Positions 1 to 6,148 of a stretch of DNA of 12,233 nucleotides are shown here, piece by piece (the stretch's first letter is position 1; each line of letters starts with the position of its first letter). The notes under the pieces were generated by a model. The model searched no databases and was not told the DNA's origin. It worked only from the letters and a program-made list of their open reading frames with translations. The stretch spans positions 1-12,233 of the forward strand of contig JAJZSC010000042.1 of assembly GCA_021849995.1 (NCBI GenBank), read 5' to 3'. Source of the stretch: Bacillota bacterium (lineage in GTDB: Bacteria > Bacillota > Desulfitobacteriia > Desulfitobacteriales > Desulfitobacteriaceae). Made by a program: the position numbers and the translations under genes.

Positions 1-1187
1 ATAAATTGAAAATGATGCTGGCCGACAGGCTGTTTTTTACGGCAATGGTGGTATTGCCGCTTTTTATCACGGTGGCTGCCGGCTATGCCCTGAGATATGA
101 AAAGCTGAACACCATTCCCATAGCGGTCGTTGATGAAGACAACACGGCATATTCGTCGGTATTGCTGGAGAGGCTGGAGAAAAAAGAAGGCTTCCGGATA
201 ATGGAGGTTGGACGCGATGATGCTGTGGCACTGCTTGAGGGCAACAAGGTGGAGCAGGTGTTTATTATAAAAAGCGGGTTTGAGGAAAAAATCAAAAGCG
301 GGGAAAAGAAAGAACTTATCGATGTGGTCACTTCGCCATCCTCTTATTCTGCCAGCCTGACTTCGGAGGTCATTGCAGGCGAGGTCATGAGGCTGATTAC
401 CGGGGAGATAGCCGCGGACTGGGTGCAAGACGAGTACAAAAAGCTTGGCAAAGCCGCAGACGGCAGCCTACGGGAGGAAGTGGCCGCTTACAACGACTCC
501 TTGTGGGAGCCAAAGCCGCTGATGACCATCATTTACAAAGAGATACAGGGCGGCGGTGGTATCGGCAATGTGGAGAGGGTTTCTCTGCCTGCCGCCACTG
601 CCACCTCGACAGGAGTTATTGTGGCTTTCATGATGTTCTACATCCTGTTCAGCAGCGGCTGGCTTGTGGAGGAAAGGACCAACGGGACTTTAAAAAGGCT
701 GGCGTCGGGACCCGGCGCGCTGTTGGTATCCTATATGGGAAGTATCCTTGCATTGCTGATTGCAGGCTTCATTCAGATTTTGCTTTTTTCCTTTATTGAC
801 AAGCTGGTCTTTGATGTGGAGCTTTTCCCGGGAGTGCTTGCCTATCCGCTGTTTTTCATGTATCTGCTTGCCGTCATATCCATCAGCCTTTTCCTGTCCG
901 CGGTATTGAAAACCCAGGCCCAGCTTCAGGCAGGAGCTCCGGTGCTGGCACTGTTGACCGGATTTGCGGGGGGCAGCTTCTGGAATTTCGTTGAAATGCC
1001 AGACAGGATAAAGCTTTTGTCCATGTTTACTCCCCAGGGCTGGGTCCTGCAAGGCATCAAAGGGCTGATTGCGGAGCCTGCCGGCTTTGACGCCATACGG
1101 TTTCCCATGATGGTATTATTTGTCATATCATTGATTTTGATGCCGTTGAGTTATATTATAATTAATAAGAATATTAAAACCAATTGA
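1..1187 (+). CDS. ABC-2 type transporter permease, 5' end outside window
   Basis: This is the membrane subunit of an ABC exporter of the ABC-2 superfamily. The frame is already open at the left edge, and a TTG at base 6 and ATGs at 12 and 15 lack a visible ribosome binding site. I infer that only about 10-20 N-terminal residues are missing. Counting from base 6, a first membrane helix lies at about residues 9-29. A large extracytoplasmic domain of about 170 residues follows, starting with IPIAVVDEDN, a form common in this family. Five more hydrophobic segments fill residues 200-390. The cytoplasmic EERTNGTLKR motif (about 222-231) after the second helix is the family hallmark. The partner ATPase is presumably upstream. 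The substrate cannot be told. The stop overlaps an 11-bp tandem repeat. Confidence 0.88.
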   Translation, partial: KLKMMLADRLFFTAMVVLPLFITVAAGYALRYEKLNTIPIAVVDEDNTAYSSVLLERLEKKEGFRIMEVGRDDAVALLEGNKVEQVFIIKSGFEEKIKSGEKKELIDVVTSPSSYSASLTSEVIAGEVMRLITGEIAADWVQDEYKKLGKAADGSLREEVAAYNDSLWEPKPLMTIIYKEIQGGGGIGNVERVSLPAATATSTGVIVAFMMFYILFSSGWLVEERTNGTLKRLASGPGALLVSYMGSILALLIAGFIQILLFSFIDKLVFDVELFPGVLAYPLFFMYLLAVISISLFLSAVLKTQAQLQAGAPVLALLTGFAGGSFWNFVEMPDRIKLLSMFTPQGWVLQGIKGLIAEPAGFDAIRFPMMVLFVISLILMPLSYIIINKNIKTN

Positions 1188-1200
1188 CTACCAATTGACT
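1179..1200. repeat. 11-bp perfect tandem duplication across the permease stop
   Basis: ACCAATTGACT occurs twice in direct succession (1179-1189 and 1190-1200). The permease stop TGA (1185-1187) lies in the first unit. Loss or gain of a unit would leave the protein unchanged but alter the spacing to the next ribosome binding site (AAAGGAGA, 1203-1210). It is most simply a replication-slippage duplication. Confidence 0.8.
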
Positions 1201-1214
1201 GCAAAGGAGAAACC

Positions 1215-1841
1215 ATGCACAAGCTCTGGAACGTACTTCTGTTTCCTGCGAGACTATATGAGAAACTGACCGACAATAAGGCAACACTTATTGCCGGAAT
1301 TATTTTAGTAGGGCTTATCGATTTTTTTATGCCGGATCCGGACAAGATATATAAAGCCTATTTTACAAATGCTTTGGGAAAGTCGGCCGCGGATATCCAA
1401 TGGAATATCGCTGCTGCGGTTTTCATCATCCTGTTTCTTGGTCTTATCGACGTAATTTTCTTCTCTATTCCGCTATATGATATTTTTAAATTTTTCAAGA
1501 AAAAAGAAGGGCAGCCGCATCAGGCAACTGCCATTAAAGTAATCAAAGCATACATAATGTCTCATTTTTTGATTATCCCTGTGAGTGAGATTCTTCATTT
1601 TACTGTATTCCGCCATATAACCCAAAACAGCAGCAACAGTGAGATAGTAATTGCCGAGGTTCTGTTTCTGCTGATTATGGTCTGGACTGCGGCCGTCGTG
1701 ACCCGCGGAATAAACAGCCTCTTTAAACCGGGATTTATTTTCAGGAGATTTACCTTCCTGATCGTATTCATCTGGAATTACCTGATCATCATGGTATTTG
1801 ACTTTCAGATACTCAACTGGCTGTTCAAGCTCCTTAAGTAG
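1215..1841 (+). CDS. polytopic membrane protein of unknown function, possibly Yip1-like
   Basis: This 208-residue integral membrane protein has a good ribosome binding site (AAAGGAGA) 4 bases before the ATG, which fixes the start. About five hydrophobic segments are visible: about 23-40, 68-90, 112-130, 148-165 and 178-205. A lysine-rich cytoplasmic loop (FKFFKKKEGQPHQ) lies near residue 100. The N-terminus reads WNVLLFPARLYEKL, an amphipathic stretch followed by a membrane helix. This plan resembles bacterial Yip1-domain proteins, but I see no diagnostic motif, so the family is a guess. It follows the ABC permease by 27 bp in the same direction and may be co-transcribed with it. It ends 5 bp from the stop of the convergent ABC-F gene. 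Confidence 0.75.
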   Translation: MHKLWNVLLFPARLYEKLTDNKATLIAGIILVGLIDFFMPDPDKIYKAYFTNALGKSAADIQWNIAAAVFIILFLGLIDVIFFSIPLYDIFKFFKKKEGQPHQATAIKVIKAYIMSHFLIIPVSEILHFTVFRHITQNSSNSEIVIAEVLFLLIMVWTAAVVTRGINSLFKPGFIFRRFTFLIVFIWNYLIIMVFDFQILNWLFKLLK

Positions 1842-1853
1842 CTGCCTCAGCTA
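1839..1853. terminator. small hairpin shared by two convergent stop codons
   Basis: TAGCTG (1839-1844) and CAGCTA (1848-1853) form a perfect 6-bp stem with a 3-base loop. The membrane-protein stop TAG lies in the left arm. The ABC-F stop (reverse complement of 1847-1849) lies at the loop and right arm. There is no good U-tract on either side, so activity as a bidirectional terminator is uncertain. Confidence 0.35.
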
Positions 1854-3463
1854 TACATGGTTTTCCTCAAAGCTGCAATGTCTTCGCTTTCCAGGTACTC
1901 ATCATAGGTCATCTGCCTGTCGATGAGACCTTTTGGCGTTATCTCCATGATCCTGTTGGCTACCGTCTGGACAAACTGGTGGTCATGGGAAACAAACAGG
2001 ACGGTGCCTTTAAAATTGATAAGGCCGTTGTTCAGCGCCGTAATGGATTCCAGGTCCAGGTGGTTTGTGGGCTCGTCAAAAAGCAGGACATTGGCGCCGG
2101 AAAGCATCATTTTGGACAGCATGCAGCGGACCTTTTCACCGCCGGACAAAACATTGGCCTTTTTTAGGGCTTCCTCCCCCGAAAACAGCATCCTGCCAAG
2201 CCAGCCCCGTACGAAGGTCTCGGTCTGATCCTTTGAAAACTGCCTCAGCCAGTCCACCAGGTTCAGGTCCACATTGTCGAAAAAGGCGGAATTGTCCTTG
2301 GGGAAATAGGACTGTGAGGTGGTGATTCCCCATTTGAAATCCCCCGCGTCGGCAGGGATTTCCTCCATCAGTATCCTGAAAAGCGTGGTTTTGGGCAGGC
2401 CGTTGGGGCCTACAAAAGCGATCTTGTCTCCCTTGTTTACAGTGAAGCTCAAGTTTTCCAGCACTTTTTCGTCCTGGAGCTCTTTCGTAATGCCATTCAC
2501 TTCAAGCAGTATGTTTCCGGCCTCCCGGTCGGGCTTAAAGTCCACAAAGGGGTATTTTCTCGAAGAAGGCTTGATATCTTCAAGGGTAAGCTTTTCCAGC
2601 AGCTTTTTGCGGGAGGTGGCCTGCTTGGCTTTGGAGGCGTTGGCGCTGAAACGCTGGATGAATTCCTGCAGCTCGCTGATTTTGGCTTCCATTTTTTTAT
2701 TCGCGTCTTTGGCCTGCTGCAGGGCGAGCTGGCTGGACTCGTACCAAAAATCGTAATTGCCGGTATACAGCTGTATTTTGCCGAAATCGATATCGGCGAT
2801 ATGGGTGCACACCTTGTTTAAAAAATGCCGGTCATGGGATACCACGATTACCGTGTTTTCGAAATTGTATAAAAAGTTTTCAAGCCATGAAATGGAGGCG
2901 ATATCCAGATGGTTTGTGGGCTCGTCCAGCAGAAGAGTGTCGGGGTTTCCGAAAAGCGCCTGGGCCAGCAGCACCTTAACCTTGTCGTTGCCGTCCAGGT
3001 CACTCATTTTTTTGTAATGAAGCTCTTCCCCTATGCCCAGTCCGTTCAGCAGGGTTGCCGCCTCCGACTCCGCTTCCCAGCCGTTGAGCTCGGAAAACTC
3101 GCCTTCAAGCTCCGATATCCGGATGCCGTCTGCCTCCGAAAAATCCGGCTTGGAATACAGCAGGTCCTTTTCGTCCATTATTTCGCAAAGCCTTTTATGA
3201 CCCATAATAACAGTCTTTAATACTTCGAATTCATCAAATTCATAATGGTTCTGCCTGAGTACCGCCAGCCTTTCTCCGGTGTTCATGAAGACCTCGCCCT
3301 TGTTGGCGTCCATTTCACCCGAAAGGATCTTTAAAAAGGTGGATTTGCCCGAGCCGTTGGCGCCGATGATACCGTAGCAGTTGCCCGGAGTGAATTTTAT
3401 ACTTACATTATCAAATAATACACGGCCTCCGAACCGGAGTGATATGCCGTTTGTGCTGATCAT
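1847..3463 (-). CDS. ykpA: ABC-F family ATPase, YkpA/YbiT type
   Basis: This 538-residue soluble protein has two ABC cassettes and no membrane segment. ABC-F proteins act on the ribosome as translation factors or antibiotic-protection proteins. Cassette 1 has Walker A GANGSGKST (34-42) and Walker B LLLDEPTNHLD (177-187). Its signature is altered, MSDLDGNDK in place of LSGGE (153-161). The interdomain linker (about 240-305) is rich in K, Q and E, as in the family. Cassette 2 has the canonical LSGGE (439-443) and DEPTNHLD (463-470), but its Walker A reads GPNGLPKTT (352-360), lacking the glycine before lysine. From memory, Bacillus YkpA is similar along its whole length and shares both deviations, so they look like subgroup traits. 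I chose the ATG at 3461-3463 because GGAAGG precedes it and homology starts at MISTNG. Upstream in-frame starts would add an unrelated N-terminus. Confidence 0.93.
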   Translation of the reverse strand: MISTNGISLRFGGRVLFDNVSIKFTPGNCYGIIGANGSGKSTFLKILSGEMDANKGEVFMNTGERLAVLRQNHYEFDEFEVLKTVIMGHKRLCEIMDEKDLLYSKPDFSEADGIRISELEGEFSELNGWEAESEAATLLNGLGIGEELHYKKMSDLDGNDKVKVLLAQALFGNPDTLLLDEPTNHLDIASISWLENFLYNFENTVIVVSHDRHFLNKVCTHIADIDFGKIQLYTGNYDFWYESSQLALQQAKDANKKMEAKISELQEFIQRFSANASKAKQATSRKKLLEKLTLEDIKPSSRKYPFVDFKPDREAGNILLEVNGITKELQDEKVLENLSFTVNKGDKIAFVGPNGLPKTTLFRILMEEIPADAGDFKWGITTSQSYFPKDNSAFFDNVDLNLVDWLRQFSKDQTETFVRGWLGRMLFSGEEALKKANVLSGGEKVRCMLSKMMLSGANVLLFDEPTNHLDLESITALNNGLINFKGTVLFVSHDHQFVQTVANRIMEITPKGLIDRQMTYDEYLESEDIAALRKTMYS

Positions 3464-3543
3464 TGCGTGTTTACCTTCCTTCATTTTGGTTGCTTGTGTC
3501 ATTATAGCACATACCATTATAACTTTTCCATTGTAAAAACGCG

Positions 3544-3684
3544 ATGCTTGCAAAAGTAAGGAATAGTAAGGACACCATCAGGGGATATTTCTCTGGCTAT
3601 GATCTTGATACGGTTGCTCAAGTTGACAATGATAGAATGTTTGTGCTTATAGGGCAGAAAAAAGGTTATAATTCAGAGCAGTAA
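3544..3684 (+). pseudogene. 46-residue orphan reading frame, possibly the tail of a decayed gene
   Basis: An ATG-initiated frame encodes 46 residues containing GYFSGYDLDTVAQVDNDRMF, which look like real protein sequence. No ribosome binding site precedes the ATG. The frame stays open back to base 3523, close to the upstream end of the ABC-F gene on the other strand. Its TAA (3682-3684) lies in the left arm of a hairpin whose right arm holds the stop of the convergent 77-residue gene, as expected for the end of a true gene. I therefore favour the C-terminal remnant of a deleted gene, but chance cannot be excluded. I do not recognise the family. Confidence 0.3.
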
Positions 3685-3709
3685 GAAGAGCCTGTGCCCC
3701 TCTTACTGC
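3678..3709. terminator. convergent hairpin between orphan frame and 77-residue gene
   Basis: GCAGTAAGA (3678-3686) pairs perfectly with TCTTACTGC (3701-3709) around a 14-base loop. Rightward transcripts meet a run of six T (3717-3722) some distance after the stem. Leftward transcripts also meet a T-run, but about 14 bases beyond it. Both convergent stop codons are inside the stem arms. It is a plausible, though not textbook, bidirectional terminator. Confidence 0.5.
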
Positions 3710-3936
3710 AAGGTCATTTTTTGCAAATCGGACAGCATTTTCTCACCATCTTTTATATGCTGCTGCAGATGTGCAATGTGTTCATTATCATTTGTACGTC
3801 TTAATTCATCAAGCTCCAGCCTGTGTGCATCCAGGGAGCCTCTCAGGTCATTGAAAAGAGTTATTGCCTCGTTAAAATCGATCCCTCCGTTTGCTTTAAG
3901 TTGGTCAAAACGGTGTTTTATACTGGAACAACTCAT
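3703..3936 (-). CDS. small helical hypothetical protein
   Basis: This 77-residue protein has a near-ideal ribosome binding site, AGGAGG (complement of 3944-3949), 7 bases before the ATG. The sequence is charged and probably all-helical (for example DELRRTNDNEHIAHLQQHIK), with heptad-like leucine spacing in the C-terminal half that could form a short coiled coil. It has a single cysteine (Cys-3), no signal peptide and no membrane segment. I do not recognise a family. It is a single-gene unit: its stop lies in a hairpin shared with the convergent orphan frame, and upstream is a 118-bp inverted repeat that may carry its promoter. Confidence 0.7.
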   Translation of the reverse strand: MSCSSIKHRFDQLKANGGIDFNEAITLFNDLRGSLDAHRLELDELRRTNDNEHIAHLQQHIKDGEKMLSDLQKMTLQ

Positions 3937-3989
3937 ATCATAGCCTCCTATAATGTTTATATAACATAGTTTGTAAGAAAGCAGGAATT

Positions 3990-4107
3990 TTATTCAATTT
4001 TTGCCCGTAATAAAAATCTTTACATTAACATCTCGGGTAGTCGGCGTCATTAAGTCAGGCCTTCGCTGTGGGAAAGCTAAACGCCGCAATTGGGAAAAAT
4101 TGAATAA
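3990..4107. repeat. nested inverted repeat, MITE-like or structured leader
   Basis: TTATTCAATTTTT (3990-4002) is the exact inverse complement of AAAAATTGAATAA (4095-4107). Just inside, GCCC and GGG extend the arms with a one-base offset. A second inner pair, CGGCGT (4042-4047) and ACGCCG (4081-4086), is nested symmetrically. I see no coding frame and no clear target-site duplication. It lies between the 77-residue gene's ribosome binding site and the tRNA promoter. It could be a miniature transposable element or, transcribed leftward, the folded 5' leader of the 77-residue gene. It matches no riboswitch class that I recognise. Confidence 0.5.
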
Positions 4108-4126
4108 TAATAGTGTTCAGTTCATC

Positions 4127-4155
4127 TTGACTTTATCAAAATACAAATATACAAT
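4127..4155 (+). promoter_or_regulatory. sigma-A-type promoter of the tRNA-Arg gene
   Basis: The -35 box TTGACT (4127-4132) is followed by an exact 17-base spacer and the -10 box TACAAT (4150-4155). Expected start is near 4162, giving a leader of about 60 nt before the tRNA. The leader contains ATTTGCAG (4159-4166) and its complement CTGCAAAT (4204-4211), which could fold into a hairpin just before the mature 5' end. Confidence 0.75.
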
Positions 4156-4224
4156 ATCATTTGCAGGGTAACGGATTCGATTGCTTAGCTGACAATAAAA
4201 AAGCTGCAAATATGCTGAATATGT

Positions 4225-4299
4225 GTCCCGGTGGCCTAATGGATAAGGTAGCGGATTCCGGTTCCGCTGATGTGGGTTCGATTCCTATCCGGGACGCCA
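4225..4299 (+). tRNA. tRNA-Arg, anticodon CCG
   Basis: The full cloverleaf can be drawn. Acceptor arms are GTCCCGG (4225-4231) and CCGGGAC (4289-4295), with discriminator G and an encoded CCA (4297-4299). The D-stem is GCCT/AGGT. The anticodon stem is GCGGA/TCCGC with loop TTCCGGT, placing anticodon CCG at 4258-4260, which reads CGG. The T-arm has the canonical TTCGATT loop. Its own promoter lies upstream and a 17-bp terminator directly downstream, so it is a single-gene unit. Its 3' end is duplicated at 4472-4494. Confidence 0.95.
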
Positions 4300-4338
4300 A
4301 AAACAAAAGTCACAGCGAAGACTGTGACTTTTGTTTTT
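4299..4338 (+). terminator. intrinsic terminator of tRNA-Arg
   Basis: A perfect 17-bp stem (4299-4315 with 4322-4338) surrounds a 6-base loop. The core pairs GTCACAG with CTGTGAC, flanked by A-rich and T-rich tracts that pair with each other. The A-tract on the left and T-tract on the right make it usable in both directions. It starts at the last base of the tRNA CCA. Confidence 0.85.
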
Positions 4339-4494
4339 GCTTTCACCAGTGGATGGGAATCGAACCCGGGAGGGCACGAGCGTGAAGAAAAATGCGCAGC
4401 ATTTTTTAGCGAGTGCGCGAGGATTGCCGGGGAGCCCACAATCCGAGCGTAGAGCGTAGCGAAGCGGCGCGTCGATTCCTATCCGGGACGCCAA
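4339..4494. repeat. palindromic element bounded by tRNA fragments (possible att remnant)
   Basis: The left part contains an inverted T-arm (4351-4367) matching the reverse complement of the tRNA T-arm (4274-4290) at 16 of 17 positions. The right end (4472-4494) is an exact 23-bp direct copy of the tRNA 3' part (4278-4300): T-loop, acceptor strand and CCA. Between them are a hairpin AAAAATGC/GCATTTTT (4388-4395, 4399-4406), a pair GGATTG/CAATCC (4421-4426, 4439-4444), and a tandem GAGCGTA repeat (4445-4458). No protein is encoded. The left end is drawn at the end of the terminator, so it is approximate. It is either a dispersed tRNA-associated repeat or the scar of a mobile element that used the tRNA 3' end as attachment site. 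Confidence 0.6.
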
Positions 4495-5018
4495 GTAAAT
4501 TGGTCAATATAGATGCAAGTCCATTTTGGCCAGTAACCATGCGGGATAGCGGGCTTTTTGAGAGCCATTTTAGAAAGCCCGTTTTCAATAGATGCATCAG
4601 ATATTTTGTGGCACACTGATGGGACTTGATCCCTTGTATAGATTTCCAGAACCGGTGGATACGTTCCCTTGTACAGCGCACGTTGAAACGATAATAATGA
4701 TGACGAATTGTGGTAAAAACAAAAAATAAGGGGGTCTGACCACTATATGTAGTGGTTTTGGAGCGAATAATGGGCAAAAATCGAGGCCCAAAAGTGCAAA
4801 TTTTGGCCCGTTTTTTTGGCCGTTTTCATAGATGACAAAGGGTAGTTGAGAGGATGTTACTCTAAAAATCGATTAAAGTAAAAAGTATGCCCGCTTCGAA
4901 TACATATGATTAATAGTTCAATCTCCCCAGCTCTATCGCTTAAAAATGAAGCAAAAGGACTTGAAACCTCGAGGGTTTAGTTTTTAAAATGTTTATGATA
5001 GACTGGCTATATATCATT
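4495..5018. other. gene-free, hairpin-rich intergenic region
   Basis: I see no credible gene on either strand: the frames have no ribosome binding site and low-complexity translations. Visible structures are CGGGCTTT/AAAGCCCG (4550-4557, 4574-4581) followed by T4; an imperfect direct repeat TCCCTTGTAYAG at 4630-4641 and 4665-4676; hairpin CCACTA/TAGTGG (4740-4745, 4750-4755); CCAAAA/TTTTGG (4788-4793, 4801-4806) followed closely by seven T (4811-4817); and AAACC/GGTTT (4964-4968, 4974-4978) followed by a T-run. This may be degraded mobile DNA next to the tRNA. Confidence 0.5.
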
Positions 5019-5024
5019 TATAAT
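5019..5024 (+). promoter_or_regulatory. candidate -10 box for the LysR gene
   Basis: TATAAT (5019-5024) lies about 20 bases before the LysR ribosome binding site. A weak -35 candidate, ATGATA (4995-5000), is 18 bases upstream. This would give a very short leader. The call rests mainly on the perfect -10 hexamer. Confidence 0.35.
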
Positions 5025-5054
5025 GCTTTTTATATATAAAAGAAGGTGATCAAA

Positions 5055-5960
5055 ATGACATTGCAGCAATTAAAATATGTCGTAAAGGTTGCAGAAAAAG
5101 GCTCTATCAATGAAGCGGCAAAAGAATTGCTTATTTCCCAGCCAAGCCTGTCCAGCGCAATCATGGAGCTTGAAAAAGAAGTGCATATAACTATTTTTAT
5201 CCGCAATAACAGAGGCGTCTCGATTACAAATGAAGGCATGGAATTTCTAGGTTACGCCAGACAGGTATTGACGCAGTCTGAGTTGCTGGAATCGAAATAT
5301 ATTAGTAACACGCCAATGAAGCAACGCTTTTGCGTATCCACACAGCACTACACCTTTGCTGCGAATGCCTTTGTGGAATTGGTAAAGGAATTCGGTCTTG
5401 ACGAATATGAGTTTGCACTGAATGAAACAACCACTTATCAAATCATTGAAGATGTGAAAACTTTGTTCAGTGAAATCGGAATCATCTATCTGAGCTATTA
5501 TAATGAGGCTGTTATCCGCAAGATTCTCAAAGAGAACAGTTTGGTTTATACAGAGATATTTACTGCCAAGCCTCATATTTTCCTTTACAAGCATCATCCA
5601 CTGGCTAACAAAAAAACAGTTGAACTCAATGATTTGGATCATTATCCTTGCATTTCGTATAATCAGGGTCAGAATAATGCGTTTTATTTCTCGGAAGAGA
5701 TTTTAAGCACCCGAACAGTTAAAAAGAGCATTCGAGTAAGCGACCGCGCTGCAGTAGTGAATTTTTTAATCGGCTTAAACGGATACACGATTTCATCGGG
5801 AGTATTTCCCAAATATCTTCACGGTGATGATATTATCTCTGTTCCCTTGAATGTGGACGAAAAAATACAGATTGGAACAATCGTGCATAAGGACACTGTT
5901 TTATCTGATCTCGGGAGAATTTATATAGAAGCATTGCGCCAATATGCTAAATGTGTGTAG
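5055..5960 (+). CDS. LysR-family transcriptional regulator
   Basis: This 301-residue regulator has the usual LysR length and plan. An N-terminal winged helix-turn-helix covers residues 1-60 (QQLKYVVKVAEKGSINEAAK, then SQPSLSSAIMELEKEV as recognition helix). A linker helix (about 60-85) and a periplasmic-binding-protein-like effector domain (about 88-295) follow. I chose the ATG at 5055 because AGAAGGTG (5041-5048) precedes it at good distance and homology begins at MTLQQLKY. A GTG at 5046 overlaps that site. The metY-lysE pair follows 188 bp downstream in the same orientation, and its upstream region has small palindromes suited to LysR binding. I infer that it controls those genes, with a sulfur-pathway metabolite such as O-acetylhomoserine as possible inducer. 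The effector cannot be read from the sequence. Confidence 0.9.
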   Translation: MTLQQLKYVVKVAEKGSINEAAKELLISQPSLSSAIMELEKEVHITIFIRNNRGVSITNEGMEFLGYARQVLTQSELLESKYISNTPMKQRFCVSTQHYTFAANAFVELVKEFGLDEYEFALNETTTYQIIEDVKTLFSEIGIIYLSYYNEAVIRKILKENSLVYTEIFTAKPHIFLYKHHPLANKKTVELNDLDHYPCISYNQGQNNAFYFSEEILSTRTVKKSIRVSDRAAVVNFLIGLNGYTISSGVFPKYLHGDDIISVPLNVDEKIQIGTIVHKDTVLSDLGRIYIEALRQYAKCV

Positions 5961-6021
5961 AATGACGGTTACCTCTTGCTGTCCGAGATGAAGGATGGTA
6001 AGAGTTATTTATAGGTTCAAG

Positions 6022-6060
6022 CTATATCACGATATACAAAATCGGTGTTACCCTATATAG
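6022..6060. promoter_or_regulatory. candidate operator region upstream of metY
   Basis: TATATC (6023-6028) and GATATA (6031-6036) are inverse complements separated by AC. About 20 bases later comes the self-complementary CTATATAG (6053-6060). Partly symmetric sites in the metY upstream region suit a LysR regulator. The sites are AT-rich, so chance symmetry is possible. Confidence 0.35.
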
Positions 6061-6103
6061 AAATAATTATGTTATGCTTTCAATAGAGCAAGAATCATTG
6101 CGC

Positions 6104-6125
6104 TGCATCTTCCTAGAGAGATGCA
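6104..6125 (+). promoter_or_regulatory. hairpin just before the metY ribosome binding site
   Basis: TGCATCT (6104-6110) pairs with AGATGCA (6119-6125) around an 8-base loop. The ribosome binding site GAGGAGG (6132-6138) begins 6 bases later and is left free. The hairpin might stabilise the mRNA 5' end or modulate initiation. I see no T-box, SAM or other known riboswitch core in the 188-bp gap. Confidence 0.35.
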
Positions 6126-6148
6126 TTTATTGAGGAGGCATACATACT

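Noticed and set aside
690..1052. Long antisense frame inside the ABC permease
   Set aside because: Shadow of a well-supported membrane protein gene, with low-complexity translation and no start signal.
2319..2756. Long antisense frame opposite the ABC-F gene
   Set aside because: Serine-rich shadow of a clear ABC-F coding region, with no ribosome binding site.
4161..4385. Open frame on the plus strand across the tRNA
   Set aside because: It translates the tRNA gene and its terminator, so it is not a protein gene.
4278..4494. CRISPR-like direct repeat
   Set aside because: Only two copies exist, the repeat is the tRNA 3' end, and no further units or cas genes are present.
4406..4777. Open frame of 123 codons on the minus strand
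   Set aside because: It runs through the tRNA-fragment repeat and several hairpins, has no ribosome binding site and no recognisable protein pattern.
4495..5018. Insertion sequence remnant
   Set aside because: Hairpins and short repeats are present, but there is no transposase similarity on either strand and no pair of terminal inverted repeats with target duplication.
5961..6148. T-box or SAM riboswitch upstream of metY
   Set aside because: No T-box core, specifier stem, SAM aptamer core or terminator is seen. Only a short hairpin and AT-rich palindromes are present.
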